A stretch of DNA of 64,000 nt from Prosapia bicincta. Its lineage: Eukaryota > Arthropoda > Insecta > Hemiptera > Cercopidae. Of the stretch, positions 14,223 through 28,289 are shown in pieces (the stretch's first letter is position 1; each line of letters starts with the position of its first letter). The notes under the pieces were generated by a model, which ran no database searches, was not told the DNA's origin, and saw only the letters and a list, made by a program, of their open reading frames with translations. A program made the position numbers and the translations under genes. The stretch is from assembly GCA_036971475.1 (NCBI GenBank), contig JBAIZL010000002.1, positions 226,390,604 through 226,454,603 of the forward strand. The letters run 5' to 3'.

Positions 14223-14497
14223 TAGATAAGTATAGTTTGCTGCTACTACTACTGTTCTCATAGAATAAATAAGTATAGTTTGCTGCTATTACTACCGTTC
14301 TCATCGCCTAGATAGGTATAGGTTGCTGATATTACTACCGTTCTCATAGCCTAGATAAGTATAGTTGGCTGCTATTACTACCGTTCTCATAGCCTAGATA
14401 AGTATAGTTTGCTGCTACTACTACTGTTCTCATAGAATAAATAAGTATAGGTTGCTGCTATTACTACCGTTCTCATAGACTAGATAAGAAAAGGTTG

Positions 14498-17400
14498 CTG
14501 CTATTACTACCATCAACATTAGATAGATCCGTATAGTTTGCTCCTACTACTAACGTCCTCATAGCCTAGATAAGTATAGGTGTCTGCTATTACTAACGTT
14601 ATCATAGCCTAGATAAGTATAGGTTGCTGCTACTACTAACGTTCTCATAGCCTAGATAAGTATAGGTTGCTGCTACTACTAACGTCCTCATAGCCTAGAT
14701 AAGTCTAGGTTGCTGCTATTACTACCGTTCTCATAGCCTAGATAAGTATAGGTTGCTGATACTACTAACGTCCTCATAGCCTAGATAAGTATAGGTTGCT
14801 GCTACTACTAACGTTCTCATAGCCTAGATAAGTATAGTTTTTCTGCCACTACTAGCGTTCTCATAGCCTAGATAAGTATATAATGCTGCTATTACTACCG
14901 TTCTCATAGCCTAAATAAGTATAGGTTGCTGCTATTACTACAGTTCTCATAGCCTAGATAAGTATATGTTGCTGCTATTACTACCGTTCTAATAGCCTAC
15001 ATAAGTATAGGTTGCTGCTATTACTACCGTTCTCATAGCCTAGATAAGTATAGGTTGCTGCTATTACTACCGTTCTCATAGCCTAGATAGGTATAGGTTG
15101 CTGATATTACTACCGTTCTCATAGCCTAGATAAGTATAGGTTGCTGCTATTACTTCCGTTCTCATCGCCTAGATAAGTATAGGTTGCTGCTATTACTACC
15201 GTTCTCATAGCCTAGATAATATAGGTTGCTGCTATTACTACAGTTCTCATAGCCTAGATAAGTATAGGCCGCTGCTATTACTACCGTTCTCATAGCCGAG
15301 ATAAGTATAGTTTGCTGCTGCTACTACTGTTCTCATAGAATAAATAAGTATAGTTTGCTCCTATTACTACCGTTCTCATAGCCTAGTTAAGTATAGGATG
15401 CGGCTATTACTACCGTTCTCATAGCGTAGATAAGAAAAGGTTGCTGCTATTACTACTATCAACATTAGATAGATCCGTATAGTTTGCTCCTACTACTAAC
15501 GTTCTTATAGCCTAGATATGTATAGGTTGCTGCTATTACTACATTCCTCATTAGATAGATCCGAATAGTTTGCTCCTACTACTAACGTTTCCATAGCCTA
15601 GATAGTTAAAAGTTGCTGCTATTATTACCATCCTCATTAGATAGATTCTTATAGTTTGCTCCTACTACTAACGTTCCTAGATAGCCTAGATAAGTATAGG
15701 TTGCTGCTATACTACCGTTCTCATAGCCTAGATAGGTATAGTTTGCTGATATTACTACCATTCTCATAGCCTAAATAAGTATAGGTTGCTGCTATTACCA
15801 CCGTTCTCATCGCCTACATAAGTATAGGTTGCTGCTATTACTACCGTTCTCATAGCCTAGACAAGTATAGGATGCTGCTATTACTACCGTTCTCATAGCC
15901 TAGATAAGTATAGGTTGCTGTTATTAATACCGTTCTCATAGCCTAGATAAATATAGGTTGCTGCTATTACTACCGTTCACTTAGCCAAGATAAGTATAGG
16001 TTGCTGCTATTACTACCGTTCTCATAGCCTAGATAAGTATAGGTTGCTGCTACTACTAAGGTTCTCATAGCCTAGAAAAGTATAGGTTGCTGCTATTACT
16101 AAGGTTCTCATAGCCTAGATAAGTATATGTTGCTGTTATTACTACCGTTCTAATAGCCTACATAAGTATAGGTTGCTGCTACTACTACCGTTCTCATAGC
16201 CTAGATAAGTATAGGTTGCTGCTATTACTACCGTTCTCATAACCTAGATAAGTATAGGTTGCTGCTATTACTACCGTTCTCATAGCCTAGATAAGTATAG
16301 GTTGCTGCTATTACTACCGTTCTCATAGCCTAGATAAGTACAGGTTGCTGCTATTACTACCGTTCTCATAGCCTAGATAAGTATAGTTGGCGGCTATTAC
16401 TACCGTTCTCATATCCAAGATAATTATAGGTTGCTGCTATTACTACCGTTCTCATCGCCTAGATAAGTATAGGTTGCTGCTATTACTACCGTTCTCATAG
16501 CCTAGATAAATATAGGTTGCTGCTACTACTAACGTCCTCATAGCCTAGATAAGTATAGGTTGCTGTTATTACTACCGTTCTCATAGCCTAGATAAGTATA
16601 GGTTGCTGCTACTACTACAGTTCTCATAGCCTAGATAATTATAGGTTGCTGCTATTACTACCGTTCTCATCGCCTAGATAAGTATAGGTTGCTGCTATTA
16701 CTACCGTTCCCATAGCCTAGATAAGTATAGGTTGCTGCTATTACTACCGTTCTCATAGCCTAGATAAGTATAGGATGCTGCTATTACTACCGTTTTCATA
16801 GCCTAGATAGTATAGGTTGCTGCTATTACTACCGTTCTCATAGCCTATATAAGTATGGGTTGCTGCTATTAATACCGTTCTCATAGCCTAGATAAATATA
16901 GGTTGCTGCTACATCTACCGTTCACTTAGCCAAGATAAGTATAGGTTGCTGCTATTACTACCGTTCTCATAGCCTAGATAAGTAAAGGTTGCTGCTATTA
17001 CTACCGTTTTCGTAGCCTAGATAAGTATAGATTTCTGCTATTACTACCGTTCTAAGAGCCTAGATAAGTATAGGATGTTGCTATTACTACCGTTCTCATA
17101 GCCTAGATAAGTATATGTTGCTGCTATTACTACCGTTCTCATAACCTAGATAATTATAAGTTGTTGCTATTACTACCGTTCTCATAGCCTAGATAAGTAT
17201 AGGTTGCTGCTATTACTACCGTTCTCATAGCCTAGATAAGTATAGGTTGCTGCTATTACTACCGTTCTCATAGCCTAGATAAGTACAGGTTGCTGCTATT
17301 ACTACCGTTCTCATAGCCTAGATAATTATAAGTTGCTGCTATTACTACCGTTCTCATAACCTAGATAAGTATAGGTTGCTGCTATTACTACCGTTCTCAT

Positions 17401-18840
17401 AGCCTAGATAAGTATAGGTTGCTGCTATTACTACCGTTCTCATAGCCTAGATAAGTACAGGTTACTGCTACTACTACCGTTCTCATAGCCTAGATAAGTA
17501 TAGTTTGCTGCTACTACTACTGTTCTCATAGAATAAATAAGTAAAGTTTGCTCCTACTACTACTGTTCTCATAGCCTAGATAATTATAGGTTGCTGCTAT
17601 TACTACCGTTCTCATAGACTAGATAAGAAAAGGTTGCTGCTATTACTACCATCAACATTAGATAGATCCGTATAGTTTGCTCCTACTACTAACGTCCTCA
17701 TAGCCTAGATAAGTATAGGTTGCTGCTACTACTAACGTTATCATAGCCTAGATAAGTATAGGTTGCTGCTACTACTAACGTTCTCATAGCCTAGATAAGT
17801 ATAGGTTGCTGCTACTACTAACGTCCTCATAGCCTAGATAAGTATAGGTTGCTGCTACTACTACAGTTCTCATAGCCTAGATAAGTATAGGTTTCTGCTA
17901 CTACTACCGTTCTCATAGCCTAGATAAATATAGGTTGCTGCTACTACTAACGTCTTCATAGCCAAGATAAGTATAGTTTGCTGCTACTACTAACGTTCTC
18001 ATAGACTAGATAAGTATAGTTTGCTGCCACTACTACCGTTCTCATAGCCTAGATAAGTATAGGATGATGCTATTACTACCGTTCTCATAGCCTAGATAAG
18101 TATAGGTTGCTGATACTACTAACGTCCTCATAGCCTAGATAAGTATAGGTTGCTGCTACTACTAACGTTCTCATAGCCTAGATAAGTATAGTTTGCTGCC
18201 ACTACTAGCGTTCTCATAGCCTAGATAAGTATAGGTTGCTGCTATTACTACCGTTCTCATAACCTAGATAAGTATAAGATGCTGCTATTACTACAGTTCT
18301 CATAGCCTAGATAAGTATAGGTTGCTGCTATTACTACCGTTCTTATAGCCTATATAAGTATAGGTTGCTGCTATTAATACCGTTCTCATTGCCTAGATAA
18401 GTATAGGTTACTGCTATTACTACCGATCACTTAGCCAAGATAAGTATAGGTTGCTGCTATTACTACCGTTCTCATAACCTAGATAAGTATAGGTTGCTGC
18501 TACTACTAAGGTTCTCATAGCCTAGAAAAGTATAGGTTGCTGCTATTACCAACGTTCTCATAGCCTAGATAAGTATAGGTTGCTGCTATTACTACCGTTC
18601 TCATAGCCTAGATAAGAACAGGTTGCTGCTATTACTACCGTTCTCATAGCCTAGATAAGTATAGGTTGCTGCTATTACTACCGTTCTCATAGCCTAGATA
18701 AGTATAGGTTGCTCCTATTACTACCGTTTTCATAGCCTAGATAAGTATAGGTTGCTCCTATTACTACCGTTTTCATAGCCTAGATAAGTATAGGTTTCTG
18801 CTATTACTACCGTTCTCATAGCCTAGATAAGAAAAGGTTG
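14498..18840 (+). repeat. Higher-order repeat, first copy of a 4.3/4.6-kb tandem duplication
   Basis: This block and the next (18,841-23,440) carry the same ordered variants. CATCAACATT is at 14,511 and 18,854 (4,343 bp, 101 monomers). From about 15,460 onward the offset becomes 4,601 bp (107 monomers), for example 15,460 to 20,061 and 17,650 to 22,251. The change of 258 bp equals exactly six monomers and maps near 14,950, where this copy lacks six monomers present near 19,300-19,560 in the second copy. The two copies look very similar otherwise, which marks a recent duplication. Confidence 0.85.
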
Positions 18841-21800
18841 CTGCTATTACTACCATCAACATTAGATAGATCCGTATAGTTTGCTCCTACTACTAACGTC
18901 CTCATAGCCTAGATAAGTATAGGTGTCTGCTATTACTAACGTTATCATAGCCTAGATAAGTATAGGTTGCTGCTACTACTAACGTTCTCATAGCCTAGAT
19001 AAGTATAGGTTGCTGCTACTACTAACGTCCTCATAGCCTAGATAAGTCTAGGTTGCTGCTATTACTACCGTTCTCATAGCCTAGATAAGTATAGGTTGCT
19101 GATACTACTAACGTCCTCATAGCCTAGATAAGTATAGGTTGCTGCTACTACTAACGTTCTCATAGCCTAGATAAGTATAGTTTTTCTGCCACTACTAGCG
19201 TTCTCATAGCCTAGATAAGTATATAATGCTGCTATTACTACCGTTCTCATAGCCTAAATAAGTATAGGTTGCTGCTATTACTACAGTTCTCATAGCCTAG
19301 ATAAGTATAGGTTCCTGCTATTATTACCGTTCTCATAGCCTAGATAAGTATAGGTTGCTGCTATTACTACCGTTCTCATAGCCTAGATAAGTATAGGTTG
19401 CTACTATTACTACCGTTCTCATAGCATAGATAAGTATAGGTTGCTGCTACTACTAACGTTCTCATAGCCTAGAAAAGTATAGGTTGCTGCTACTAAAAAG
19501 GTTTTCATAGTCTAGATAAGTATAGGTTGCTGCTACTACTAACGTTCTCATAGCCTAGATAAGTATATGTTGCTGCTATTACTACCGTTCTAATAGCCTA
19601 CATAAGTATAGGTTGCTGCTATTACTACCGTTCTCATAGCCTAGATAAGTATAGGTTGCTGCTATTACTACCGTTCTCATAGCCTAGATAGGTATAGGTT
19701 GCTGATATTACTACCGTTCTCATAGCCTAGATAAGTATAGGTTGCTGCTATTACTTCCGTTCTCATCGCCTAGATAAGTATAGGTTGCTGCTATTACTAC
19801 CGTTCTCATAGCCTAGATATTATAGGTTGCTGCTATTACTACAGTTCTCATAGCCTAGATAAGTATAGGCCGCTGCTATTACTACCGTTCTCATAGCCGA
19901 GATAAGTATAGTTTGCTGCTGCTACTACTGTTCTCATAGAATAAATAAGTATAGTTTGCTCCGATTACTACCGTTCTCATAGCCTAGATAAGTATAGGAT
20001 GCGGCTATTACTACCGTTCTCATAGCGTAGATAAGAAAAGGTTGCTGCTATTACTACTATCAACATTAGATAGATCCGTATAGTTTGCTCCTACTACTAA
20101 CGTTCTTATAGCCTAGATATGTATAGGTTGCTGCTATTACTACATTCCTCATTAGATAGATCCGAATAGTTTGCTCCTACTACTAACGTTTCCATAGCCT
20201 AGATAGTTAAAAGTTGCTGCTATTATTACCATCCTCATTAGATAGATTCTTATAGTTTGCTCCTACTACTAACGTTCCTAGATAGCCTAGATAAGTATAG
20301 GTTGCTGCTATACTACCGTTCTCATAGCCTAGATAGGTATAGTTTGCTGATATTACTACCATTCTCATAGCCTAAATAAGTATAGGTTGCTGCTATTACC
20401 ACCGTTCTCATCGCCTACATAAGTATAGGTTGCTGCTATTACTACCGTTCTCATAGCCTAGACAAGTATAGGATGCTGCTATTACTACCGTTCTCATAGC
20501 CTAGATAAGTATAGGTTGCTGTTATTAATACCGTTCTCATAGCCTAGATAAATATAGGTTGCTGCTATTACTACCGTTCACTTAGCCAAGATAAGTATAG
20601 GTTGCTGCTATTACTACCGTTCTCATAGCCTAGATAAGTATAGGTTGCTGCTACTACTAAGGTTCTCATAGCCTAGAAAAGTATATGTTGCTGCTATTAC
20701 TAAGGTTCTCATAGCCTAGATAAGTATATGTTGCTGTTATTACTACCGTTCTAATAGCCTACATAAGTATAGGTTGCTGCTACTACTACCGTTCTCATAG
20801 CCTAGATAAGTATAGGTTGCTGCTATTACTACCGTTCTCATAACCTAGATAAGTATAGGTTGCTGCTATTACTACCGTTCTCATAGCCTAGATAAGTATA
20901 GGTTGCTGCTATTACTACCGTTCTCATAGCCTAGATAAGTACAGGTTGCTGCTATTACTACCGTTCTCATAGCCTAGATAAGTATAGTTGGCGGCTATTA
21001 CTACCGTTCTCATATCCAAGATAATTATAGGTTGCTGCTATTACTACCGTTCTCATCGCCTAGATAAGTATAGGTTGCTGCTATTACTACCGTTCTCATA
21101 GCCTAGATAAATATAGGTTGCTGCTACTACTAACGTCCTCATAGCCTAGATAAGTATAGGTTGCTGTTATTACTACCGTTCTCATAGCCTAGATAAGTAT
21201 AGGTTGCTGCTACTACTACAGTTCTCATAGCCTAGATAATTATAGGTTGCTGCTATTACTACCGTTCTCATCGCCTAGATAAGTATAGGTTGCTGCTATT
21301 ACTACCGTTCCCATAGCCTAGATAAGTATAGGTTGCTGCTATTACTACCGTTCTCATAGCCTAGATAAGTATAGGATGCTGCTATTACTACCGTTTTCAT
21401 AGCCTAGATAGTATAGGTTGCTGCTATTACTACCGTTCTCATAGCCTATATAAGTATGGGTTGCTGCTATTAATACCGTTCTCATAGCCTAGATAAATAT
21501 AGGTTGCTGCTACATCTACCGTTCACTTAGCCAAGATAAGTATAGGTTGCTGCTATTACTACCGTTCTCATAGCCTAGATAAGTAAAGGTTGCTGCTATT
21601 ACTACCGTTTTCCTAGCCTAGATAAATATAGATTTCTGCTATTACTACCGTTCTAAGAGCCTAGATAAGTATAGGATGTTGCTATTACTACCGTTCTCAT
21701 AGCCTAGATAAGTATATGTTGCTGCTATTACTACCGTTCTCATAACCTAGATAATTATAAGTTGTTGCTATTACTACCGTTCTCATAGCCTAGATAAGTA

Positions 21801-23440
21801 TAGGTTGCTGCTATTACTACCGTTCTCATAGCCTAGATAAGTATAGGTTGCTGCTATTACTACCGTTCTCATAGCCTAGATAAGTACAGGTTGCTGCTAT
21901 TACTACCGTTCTCATAGCCTAGATAATTATAAGTTGCTGCTATTACTACCGTTCTCATAACCTAGATAAGTATAGGTTGCTGCTATTACTACCGTTCTCA
22001 TAGCCTAGATAAGTATAGGTTGCTGCTATTACTACCGTTCTCATAGCCTAGATAAGTACAGGTTACTGCTACTACTACCGTTCTCATAGCCTAGATAAGT
22101 ATAGTTTGCTGCTACTACTACTGTTCTCATAGAATAAATAAGTAAAGTTTGCTCCTACTACTACTGTTCTCATAGCCTAGATAATTATAGGTTGCTGCTA
22201 TTACTACCGTTCTCATAGACTAGATAAGAAAAGGTTGCTGCTATTACTACCATCAACATTAGATAGATCCGTATAGTTTGCTCCTACTACTAACGTCCTC
22301 ATAGCCTAGATAAGTATAGGTTGCTGCTACTACTAACGTTATCATAGCCTAGATAAGTATAGGTTGCTGCTACTACTAACGTTCTCATAGCCTAGATAAG
22401 TATAGGTTGCTGCTACTACTAACGTCCTCATAGCCTAGATAAGTATAGGTTGCTGCTATTACTACCGTTCTCATAGCCTAGATAAGTATAGGTTGCTGCT
22501 ACTACTACAGTTCTCATAGCCTAGATAAGTATAGGTTTCTGCTACTACTACCGTTCTCATAGCCTAGATAAATATAGGTTGCTGCTACTACTAACGTCTT
22601 CATAGCCAAGATAAGTATAGTTTGCTGCTACTACTAACGTTCTCATAGACTAGATAAGTATAGTTTGCTGCCACTACTACCGTTCTCATAGCCTAGATAA
22701 GTATAGGATGCTGATACTACTAACGTCCTCATAGCCTAGATAAGTATAGGTTGCTGCTACTACTAACGTTCTCATAGCCTAGATAAGTATAGTTTGCTGC
22801 CACTACTAGCGTTCTCATAGCCTAGATAAGTATAGGTTGCTGCTATTACTACCGTTCTCATAACCTAGATAAGTATAAGATGCTGCTATTACTACAGTTC
22901 TCATAGCCTAGATAAGTATAGGTTGCTGCTATTACTACCGTTCTTATAGCCTATATAAGTATAGGTTGCTGCTATTAATACCGTTCTCATTGCCTAGATA
23001 AGTATAGGTTACTGCTATTACTACCGATCACTTAGCCAAGATAAGTATAGTTTGCTGCTATTACTACCGTTCTCATAACCTAGATAAGTATAGGTTGCTG
23101 CTACTACTAAGGTTCTCATAGCCTAGAAAAGTATAGGTTGCTGCTATTACCAACGTTCTCATAGCCTAGATAAGTATAGGTTGCTGCTATTACTACCGTT
23201 CTCATAGCCTAGATAAGAACAGGTTGCTGCTATTACTACCGTTCTCATAGCCTAGATAAGTATAGGTTGCTGCTATTACTACCGTTCTCATAGCCTAGAT
23301 AAGTATAGGTTGCTCCTATTACTACCGTTTTCATAGCCTAGATAAGTATAGGTTGCTCCTATTACTACCGTTTTCATAGCCTAGATAAGTATAGGTTTCT
23401 GCTATTACTACCGTTCTCAAAGCCTAGATGAGTATAGGAT
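18841..23440 (+). repeat. Higher-order repeat, second copy of the 4.6-kb tandem duplication
   Basis: It is the longer partner of 14,498-18,840 and retains the six monomers deleted in the first copy. The shared order of rare monomers continues to the TAGGTTTCTG monomer (18,791 matching 23,392, 4,601 bp). Just beyond its end, at 23,468/23,469, the phase of the satellite breaks, which separates this domain from the 10-kb domain. Confidence 0.85.
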
Positions 23441-26400
23441 GCTGCTATTACCACCGTTCACATAGCTTTCTCATAGCCTAGATAAGTATAGGTTGCTGCT
23501 ACTACTAACCTTCTCATAGCCTAGATAAGTATAGGTTGCTGCTACTACTAACTTTTTCATATCCTAGAAAAGTATAGGTTGCTGCTACTACTAACGTTCT
23601 AGTAGCCTAGATAAGTATAGGTTCCTGCTACTACTACCGTCCTCATAGCCTAGATAAGTATAGGTTTCTGCTACTACTACCGGTCTCATAGCCTAGATAA
23701 GTATAGGTTGCTAATACTACTAACGTTCTCATAGCCTAGATAAGTATAGGTTGCTGCTACTACTAACGTTCTCATAGCTTACGTATGTATAGTTTGCTGC
23801 TATTACTACCGTTCTCATAGCCTAGATAAGTATAGGTTGCTGCTATTACTACCGTTCTCATAGCCTAGATAAGTATAGGTTGCTAATACTACTAACGTTC
23901 TCATAGCCTAGATAAGTATAGGTTGCTGCTACTACTACCGTTCTCATAGCCTAGATACGTATAGGTTGCTGCTACTACTACCGTTCTCATAGCCTAGATA
24001 ATTATAGGGTGCTGCCACTACTACCGTTTTCGTAGCCAAGATAAGTATAGGTTGCTGCTACTACTAACTTTCTCATAGCTTAGATAAGTATAGGTTGCTG
24101 CTACTACTGACGTTCTCATAGCCTAGATAAGTATAGTTTGCTGCAATTACTACCGTTTTCATAGCCTAGATAAGTATAGGTTACTGCTACTACTACAGTT
24201 CTCATAGCCTAGATAAGTATAGGTTTCTGCTACTACTAGTTTTCTCATAGCCTAGATAAATATAGGTTGCTGCTACTACTAACGTCCTCATAGCCTAGAT
24301 AAGTATAGGTTGCTGCTACTACTAACGTTCTCATAGCCTAGATAAGTATAGTTTGCTGCCACTACTACCGTTCTCATAGCCTAGATAAGTATAGGATGCT
24401 GCTATTACTACTGTTCGCATAGCCTAGATAAGTATAGGTTGCTGCTACTACTAACGTCCTCATAGCCTAGATAAGTATAGGTTGCTGCTACTACTAACGT
24501 TCTCATAGCCTAGATAAGTATAGTTTGCTGCCACTACTACCTTTCTCATAGCCTAGATATTTATATAATGCTGCTATTACTACCGTTCTCATAACCTAGC
24601 TAAGTATAGGTTGCTGCTATTACTACCGTTCTCATAGCCTATATAGGTATAGGTTGCTGCTATTACTACCATCCTCATTAGATAGATCCGAATAGTTTGC
24701 TCCTACTACTACAGCTCTAATAGCCTAGATAAATATAGATTGCTGCTATTACTAAAGTTCAAATAGCCTAGATAATTATAGGTTGCTGCTATTACCACCG
24801 TTCTCATAGCCTAGATAAGTATAGGTTGCTGCTATTACTACCGTTCTCATAGCCTAGATAAGTATAGGTTGCTGCTATTACTATCGTTCTCATAGACTAG
24901 ATAAGTATAGGTTGCTGCTATTATTACCGTTCTCATAGCCTAGATAAGTATATGTTGCTGCTATTACTACCGTTGTCATAGCCTAGATAAGTATAGGTTG
25001 CTGCTATTACTATCGTTCTCATAGCCAAGATAAGTATAGTTTGCTGCCACTACTATCGTTCTCATAGCCTAGATAAGTATAGGTTGCTGCTACTACTAAC
25101 GTTCTCATAGCCTAGATAAGTATAGGTTGCTGCAACTACTACCGTTCTCATAGCCTAGATAAGTATAGGTTACTGCTACTACTAACGTTCTCATAGCCAG
25201 ATAAGTATAGGTTGCTGCTACTACTAACTTTCTCGTAGCCTTGATAAGTATAAGATGCTGCTATTATTACCGTTCTCAGAGGCTAGATAGGTATAGGTTG
25301 CTGCTAATACTACCATCCTCATTAGATAGATATAGTTTGCTCCTACTACTATAGTTCTAATAGCCTAGATAAGTATAGATTGCTGCTATTACTACCGTTC
25401 TCATAGCCTAGATAAGTATAGGTTGCTGCTATTACTACCGTTCTCATAGCCTAGATAAATATAGGATGCTGTTATTACTACCGTTCTCATAGCCTAGATA
25501 AGTATAGGTTGCTGCTATTACTACCGTTCTCATAGCCTAGATAAGTATGGGTTGCTGCTATTACTACCGTTCTCTTAGCCAAGATAAGTATAGGTTGCTG
25601 CTATTATTACCGTTCTCATAGCCTAGATAATTATAGGTTGCTGCTACTACTAAAGTTCACATAGCATAGAAAAGTATAGGTTGCTGCTATTACTACCGTT
25701 CTCTTAGCCTAGATAAGTATAGGTTGCTCCTACTACTACCGTTCTCATAGACTAGATAAGTATAGGCCTGCTACTACAACCGTTCTCATAGCCTAGATAA
25801 CAAAGGTTGCTGCTATTACTATCGTTGTAATAGCCTACATAAGTATAGGTTGTTGCTATTACTACCGTTCTCATAGCCTAGATAAGTATAGGTTGCTGCT
25901 ATTACTACCGTTCTGATAGCCTAGATAAGTACAGGTTGCTGCTATTACTACTGTTCTCATAGCCTAGATAAGTATAAGTTGCTGCTATTACTACCGTTCT
26001 CATAGCCTAGATAGGTAGAGTTTGCTGCCACTACTACCGTTCCCATAGCCTAGATAAGTATAGGTTGCTGCTATTACTACAGTTCTCATAGCCTAGATAA
26101 CTATAGTTTGCTGCCACCACTACCGTTCTCATAGCCTAGATAAGTATAGGTTGCTGCTACTACTAACGTTCTCATAGCCTAGATAAGTATAGGTTGCTGC
26201 TACTACTTCCGTTCTCATAGCCTAGATAAGTATAGGTTTCTGCTATTACTAACGTACTCATAGCCTAGATAAGTATAGGTTGTTGCTATTATTACCGTTC
26301 TCATAGCCTAGAGAAGTGTAGGTTGCTGCTATTACTACCGTTCTCTTAGCCAAGATAAGTATAGGTTGCTGCTATTACTACCGTTCTAATAGCCTAGATA

Positions 26401-26573
26401 AGTATAGGTTGCTGCTATTACTACCGTTTTCATAGTCTAGATAAGTATAGGTCGCGACTATTACTACCGTTCTCATAGCCTAGATAAGTATAGAATGCTG
26501 CTATTAGTACCGTTCTCATAGCCTAGATAAGTATATGTTGCTGCTACTACTAACGTTCTCATAGCCCAGATAA

Positions 26574-28190
26574 GTATAGGTTACTGCTACTACTACCGTT
26601 CTCATAGCCTAAATAAGTATAGGATGCTGCTATTACTACCGTTCTCATAGCCTAGATAAGTATAGTTTGCTGCTACTACTACCGTTCTCAAAGCCTGGAT
26701 AAGTATAGGTTGCTGCTATTACTACCGTTCTCATAGCTTTGATAAGTGCAGGATGCTGCTATTACTACCGTTCTCATAGCCTAGATAAGTATAGGTTGCT
26801 GCTATTACTACCGTTCTCATAGCCTAGGTAAGTAGCCTATAGGTTGCTGCTATTAGTACCGTTCTCATAGCCTAGATAAGTATAGGATGCTGCTATTACT
26901 ACCGTTCTCATAGCCTAGATAAGTATAGGTTGCTGCTATTACTACCGTTTTCATAGCCTAGAAAAGTATAGGTTTCTGCTATTACTATAGTTCTAAAAGC
27001 CTAGATGAGTATAGGATTGCGCTATTACTACCGTTCTCATAGCCTATATAATTATAGTTTGCTACTACTACTACCGTTCTCATAGCCTAGATAAGTATAG
27101 GTTGCTGCTACTACTAACGTTCATATAGCCTATATAAGTATAGGTTGCTGCTACTACTACCGTTCTGATAGCCTAAATAAGTATAGGATGCTGCAATTAC
27201 TACCGTTCTCATAGCCTAGATAAGTATAGTTTGCTGCTACTACTACCGTTCTCAAAGCCCAGATAAGTATAGGTTGCTGCTATTACTACTGTTCTCATAG
27301 CCTAGATAAGTATAGGTGGCTGCTACTACTAACGTTCTCATAGCCTAGATAAGTATATGTTGCTGCTACTACTAACGTTCTCATAGCCCAGATAAGTATA
27401 GGTTACTGCTACTACTACCGTTCTCATAGCCTAAATAAGTATAGGATGCTGCTATTACTACCGTTCTCATAGCCTAGATAAGTATAGTTTGCTGCTACTA
27501 CTACCGTTCTCAAAGCCTGGATAAGTATAGGTTGCTGCTATTACTACCGTTCTCATAGCTTTGATAAGTGCAGGATGCTGCTATTACTACCGTTCTCATA
27601 GCCTAGATAAGTATAGGTTGCTGCTATTACTACCGTTCTCATAGCCTAGGTAAATAGCCTATAGGTTGCTGCTATTAGTACCGTTCTCATAGCCTAGATA
27701 AGTATAGGATGCTGCTATTACTACCGTTCTCATAGCCTAGATAAGTATAGGTTGCTGCTATTACTACCGTTTTCATAGCCTAGAAAAGTATAGGTTTCTG
27801 CTATTACTATAGTTCTAAAAGCCTAGATGAGTATAAGATTGCGCTATTACTACCGTTCTCATAGCCTATATAAGTATAGTTTGCCACTACTACTACCGTT
27901 CTGATAGCCTAAATAAGTATAGGATGCTGCAATTACTACCGTTCTCATAGCCTAGATAAGTATAGTTTGCTGCTACTACTACCGTTCTCAAAGCCTAGAT
28001 AAGTATAGGTTGCTGCTATTACTACTGTTCTAATAGCCTAGATAAGTATAGTTTGCTGCTACTACTACCGTTCTCAAAGCCTAGATAAGTATAGGTTGCT
28101 GCTATTACTACTGTTCTCATAGCCTAGATAAGTATAGGTGGCTGCTACTACTAACGTTCTCATAGCCTAGATAAGTATAGGTTGCTGCTA
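26574..28190 (+). repeat. Tandem pair of 19-monomer (0.81-kb) repeats
   Basis: The AGCCCAGATAAG monomer at about 26,574 recurs at about 27,386 (812 bp) and the intervening variants repeat in order, including the TAGCCTATAGG monomer (26,831 and about 27,654) and the AGGATTGCGC or AAGATTGCGC monomer. The paralogous 10-kb copy holds this segment only once, so the pair arose after the 10-kb duplication or was lost there. Confidence 0.75.
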
Positions 28191-28289
28191 TTACTACCGT
28201 TCTCTTAGCCTAGATAAGTATAGTTTGCTCCTACTACTACCGTTCTCATAGACTAGATAAGTATAGGCCTGCTACTACAACCGTTCTCA

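Noticed and set aside
14062..14304. 80-codon minus-strand open frame over the hairpin insertion
   Set aside because: It is made of satellite monomers and the inverted repeat, has no domain, and exists only because the insertion breaks the periodic stop codons.
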